This document shows, one piece after another, positions 57,879-58,829 of a stretch of 58,829 nt of DNA; the first letter of the stretch is position 1; every line of letters starts with the position of its first letter. The stretch spans positions 1-58,829 of the IMG/VR virus record IMGVR_UViG_3300037247_000927. The stretch is one strand, 5' to 3'. Position numbers and translations under genes: made by a program. Source of the DNA: a virus. The notes beneath the pieces were generated by a model. It was not told where the DNA came from. It made no database searches and was given only the letters and a program-made list of their open reading frames with translations.

Positions 57879-58526
57879 TCAAAAAGGGTCCTTTTCGGCT
57901 GGCTTTTTATCACCAACCTTTTTAGCTGGTTTTTTATCACCAACCTTTTTGGGCGACTTGATATCAACAACCTTTTCGGCTGGCTTTTTATCACCAACCT
58001 TTTTGGTTTCCGGATCAGGTTTATGCTCATCTGCTGGCGCGGGAACATCAACTTCTTCAGCCTCAAACAAGATGGAACTTTTCAGCTTGTGGAAGCAGTA
58101 GGCCAGAACTTCGTCTGACGGGTCCTGGATGTAACAAGAGAAGCTGGCATCCCATACACCTTTCTCGTTGGTGGGAGAGACTACAAAGCCCTTCAGGACT
58201 GCTCCCTCGGCTACCAGGCTGTCATTCTCATCAATCCGGACAGTAACGTGGTTCAACTCTTTATCAAGAGCGATTGATTTGATCCCGTACCAGCGCGGTA
58301 AATCTTTCTCATCCCAGAAAGAATCATCGAGGGCATTGGCAGAAGCTTCACCCCTGAACATTTCTTCAGTCTTGCCTGATCCCAGGGTAGAGAAGATTTC
58401 ATTGATGTGTTTAGTACCAAGGACTGCCGTGAGTTTCAGCGTCATACCTGAAGCCAGGTCCTGTGACTCATTGCCCTCTTTGTTCGTACCAAGTCCGGTT
58501 AACTTAACTTTTGATTTAAACTGCAT
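57879..58526 (-). CDS. Protein with Lys/Pro repeat tail, 215 aa
   Basis: A beta-rich domain of about 165 residues (KSKVKLTGLGTNKEGNES, later WDASFSCYIQDPSD) is followed by an acidic linker and a repeated tail of KKVGDKKPAEK-type units (about 175-212), ending DPF. The tail is highly basic and would bind nucleic acid or extend through a pore; the final acidic-Pro-Phe tip recalls SSB-like ends. Neighbouring recombination genes suggest a DNA-binding accessory. AGGAGTAAAAA is the ribosome-binding site. Confidence 0.65.
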   Translation of the reverse strand: MQFKSKVKLTGLGTNKEGNESQDLASGMTLKLTAVLGTKHINEIFSTLGSGKTEEMFRGEASANALDDSFWDEKDLPRWYGIKSIALDKELNHVTVRIDENDSLVAEGAVLKGFVVSPTNEKGVWDASFSCYIQDPSDEVLAYCFHKLKSSILFEAEEVDVPAPADEHKPDPETKKVGDKKPAEKVVDIKSPKKVGDKKPAKKVGDKKPAEKDPF

Positions 58527-58540
58527 TTTTTACTCCTGAT

Positions 58541-58562
58541 TAAAAGAAAGCTCATGTGAGCT
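58541..58562 (-). terminator. Weak Rho-independent terminator (leftward)
   Basis: Read leftward, AGCTCA-CA-TGAGCT followed by TTCTTTT lies at the end of the DUF1364 nuclease gene, overlapping its stop codon. The stem is only six pairs, so termination is probably partial. Confidence 0.45.
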
Positions 58563-58829
58563 ATTGCCGTGGCTTTATGCCGCGTTTGTACAACAACCTG
58601 TGTGTCCGTATAATTCCCGCACAAGCAAAGCGCCAGCGCATCGGGTCATCCTTACTCAAGCCGTCTATGTAGGTGTGGCACTCATAGCACCCGTAAGCCA
58701 TGTTCAGACCGTCAGCAATCCCATCAAATGACTTGTCCTTACCTTGACCGCCTATCGGGTAGAAGTGGCACGGCACAGTTGTTTCTGTGCGGTTCTTGCA
58801 TACTCCGCCGATCTGTAAGGTACAGTTTT
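58561..58829 (-). CDS. DUF1364/YbcO-like nuclease, C-terminal part (continues from window start)
   Basis: The same gene as at 1-167, seen here without its N-terminal end; the last 127 bases repeat the window start. It carries the PCHFYPIGGQG and CYECHTYIDG elements and the closing MRWRFACAGIIRTHRLL helix typical of the family. When the ends are joined the coding region is complete from ATG 167 to the TAG at 58561-58563. Confidence 0.7.
   Translation of the reverse strand, partial: NCTLQIGGVCKNRTETTVPCHFYPIGGQGKDKSFDGIADGLNMAYGCYECHTYIDGLSKDDPMRWRFACAGIIRTHRLLYKRGIKPRQ
58703..58829. repeat. Terminal direct repeat, right copy
   Basis: Identical to bases 1-127. Removing one copy gives a circular unit of 58,702 bases. 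Confidence 0.95.

Noticed and set aside
1-58829. Signs of lysogeny (integrase, repressor, attachment site)
   Set aside because: No integrase or CI-like repressor motif was found in any major frame, so I do not call the phage temperate.

Overview
The window looks like one complete genome of a virulent, tailed, podovirus-like phage of a Gram-negative bacterium. The first 127 bases recur exactly as the last 127 bases, and a DUF1364-type nuclease gene reads across that junction, so this is a circular assembly of about 58,702 unique bases. I found no integrase, lysogeny repressor, transposase, CRISPR array or tRNA. A Gram-negative host is suggested by Shine-Dalgarno-led genes, a lipoprotein with a lipobox, an M15-type endolysin and the DUF1353 protein. 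Podovirus-like architecture is inferred from the large ejection-type internal virion proteins, one carrying a lytic transglycosylase domain, and from the absence of any recognisable sheath or classical tape measure.

Layout. (1) Leftward block, 7.5 kb down to 1 and across the junction to 55.2 kb: UvrD-like helicase, Cas4/RecB-like nuclease, SSB-like protein with the DDIPF tail, NinB-like protein, deoxyribosyltransferase-like protein, DUF1364 nuclease, a Lys/Pro-tailed protein, peptide deformylase and many small proteins. (2) A control region at 7.5-8.54 kb with no confident gene; it holds a promoter-terminator unit that may encode a small RNA. (3) Rightward replication/recombination block at 8.5-16.3 kb: DHH phosphoesterase, RecF/Rad50-like ATPase, Spo11-like TOPRIM protein, primase-helicase, RuvC-like resolvase and a small-terminase-like protein, closed by a bidirectional terminator. 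(4) Leftward block at 24.7-16.4 kb: about 25 mostly tiny genes translationally coupled by ATGA or TAATG overlaps, many with one membrane helix, plus a sliding-clamp-like protein, a 776-residue DNA methyltransferase and a frameshifted secreted-protein gene. (5) A noncoding region at 24.66-25.6 kb with a near-consensus leftward promoter, inverted promoter elements and short repeats; it is a candidate origin or control region. (6) Rightward virion and lysis block at 25.6-55.3 kb: terminase, portal, fibre-like proteins, scaffold, capsid, connector-like proteins, a split tail protein, ejection proteins, endolysin, DUF1353 protein and lipoprotein.

The phage encodes a primase-helicase, an SF1 helicase, an SSB-like protein, a clamp-like protein and recombination nucleases, but no DNA or RNA polymerase that I can recognise. 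It therefore probably recruits host DNA polymerase III and host RNA polymerase.

The most unusual signal is a 10-base leader, GGATAAGAGG. It lies just upstream of five leftward genes exactly and of several more as near copies. Its exact reverse complement sits inside the putative small RNA at about 7.82-7.93 kb, which could thus pair with the ribosome-binding regions of many transcripts of the same phage. Other notable points are a tail protein split by a roughly 700-residue adhesin-like insertion, a shared LLLDGGD repeat tail on two virion proteins, and a frameshift in a signal-peptide gene.
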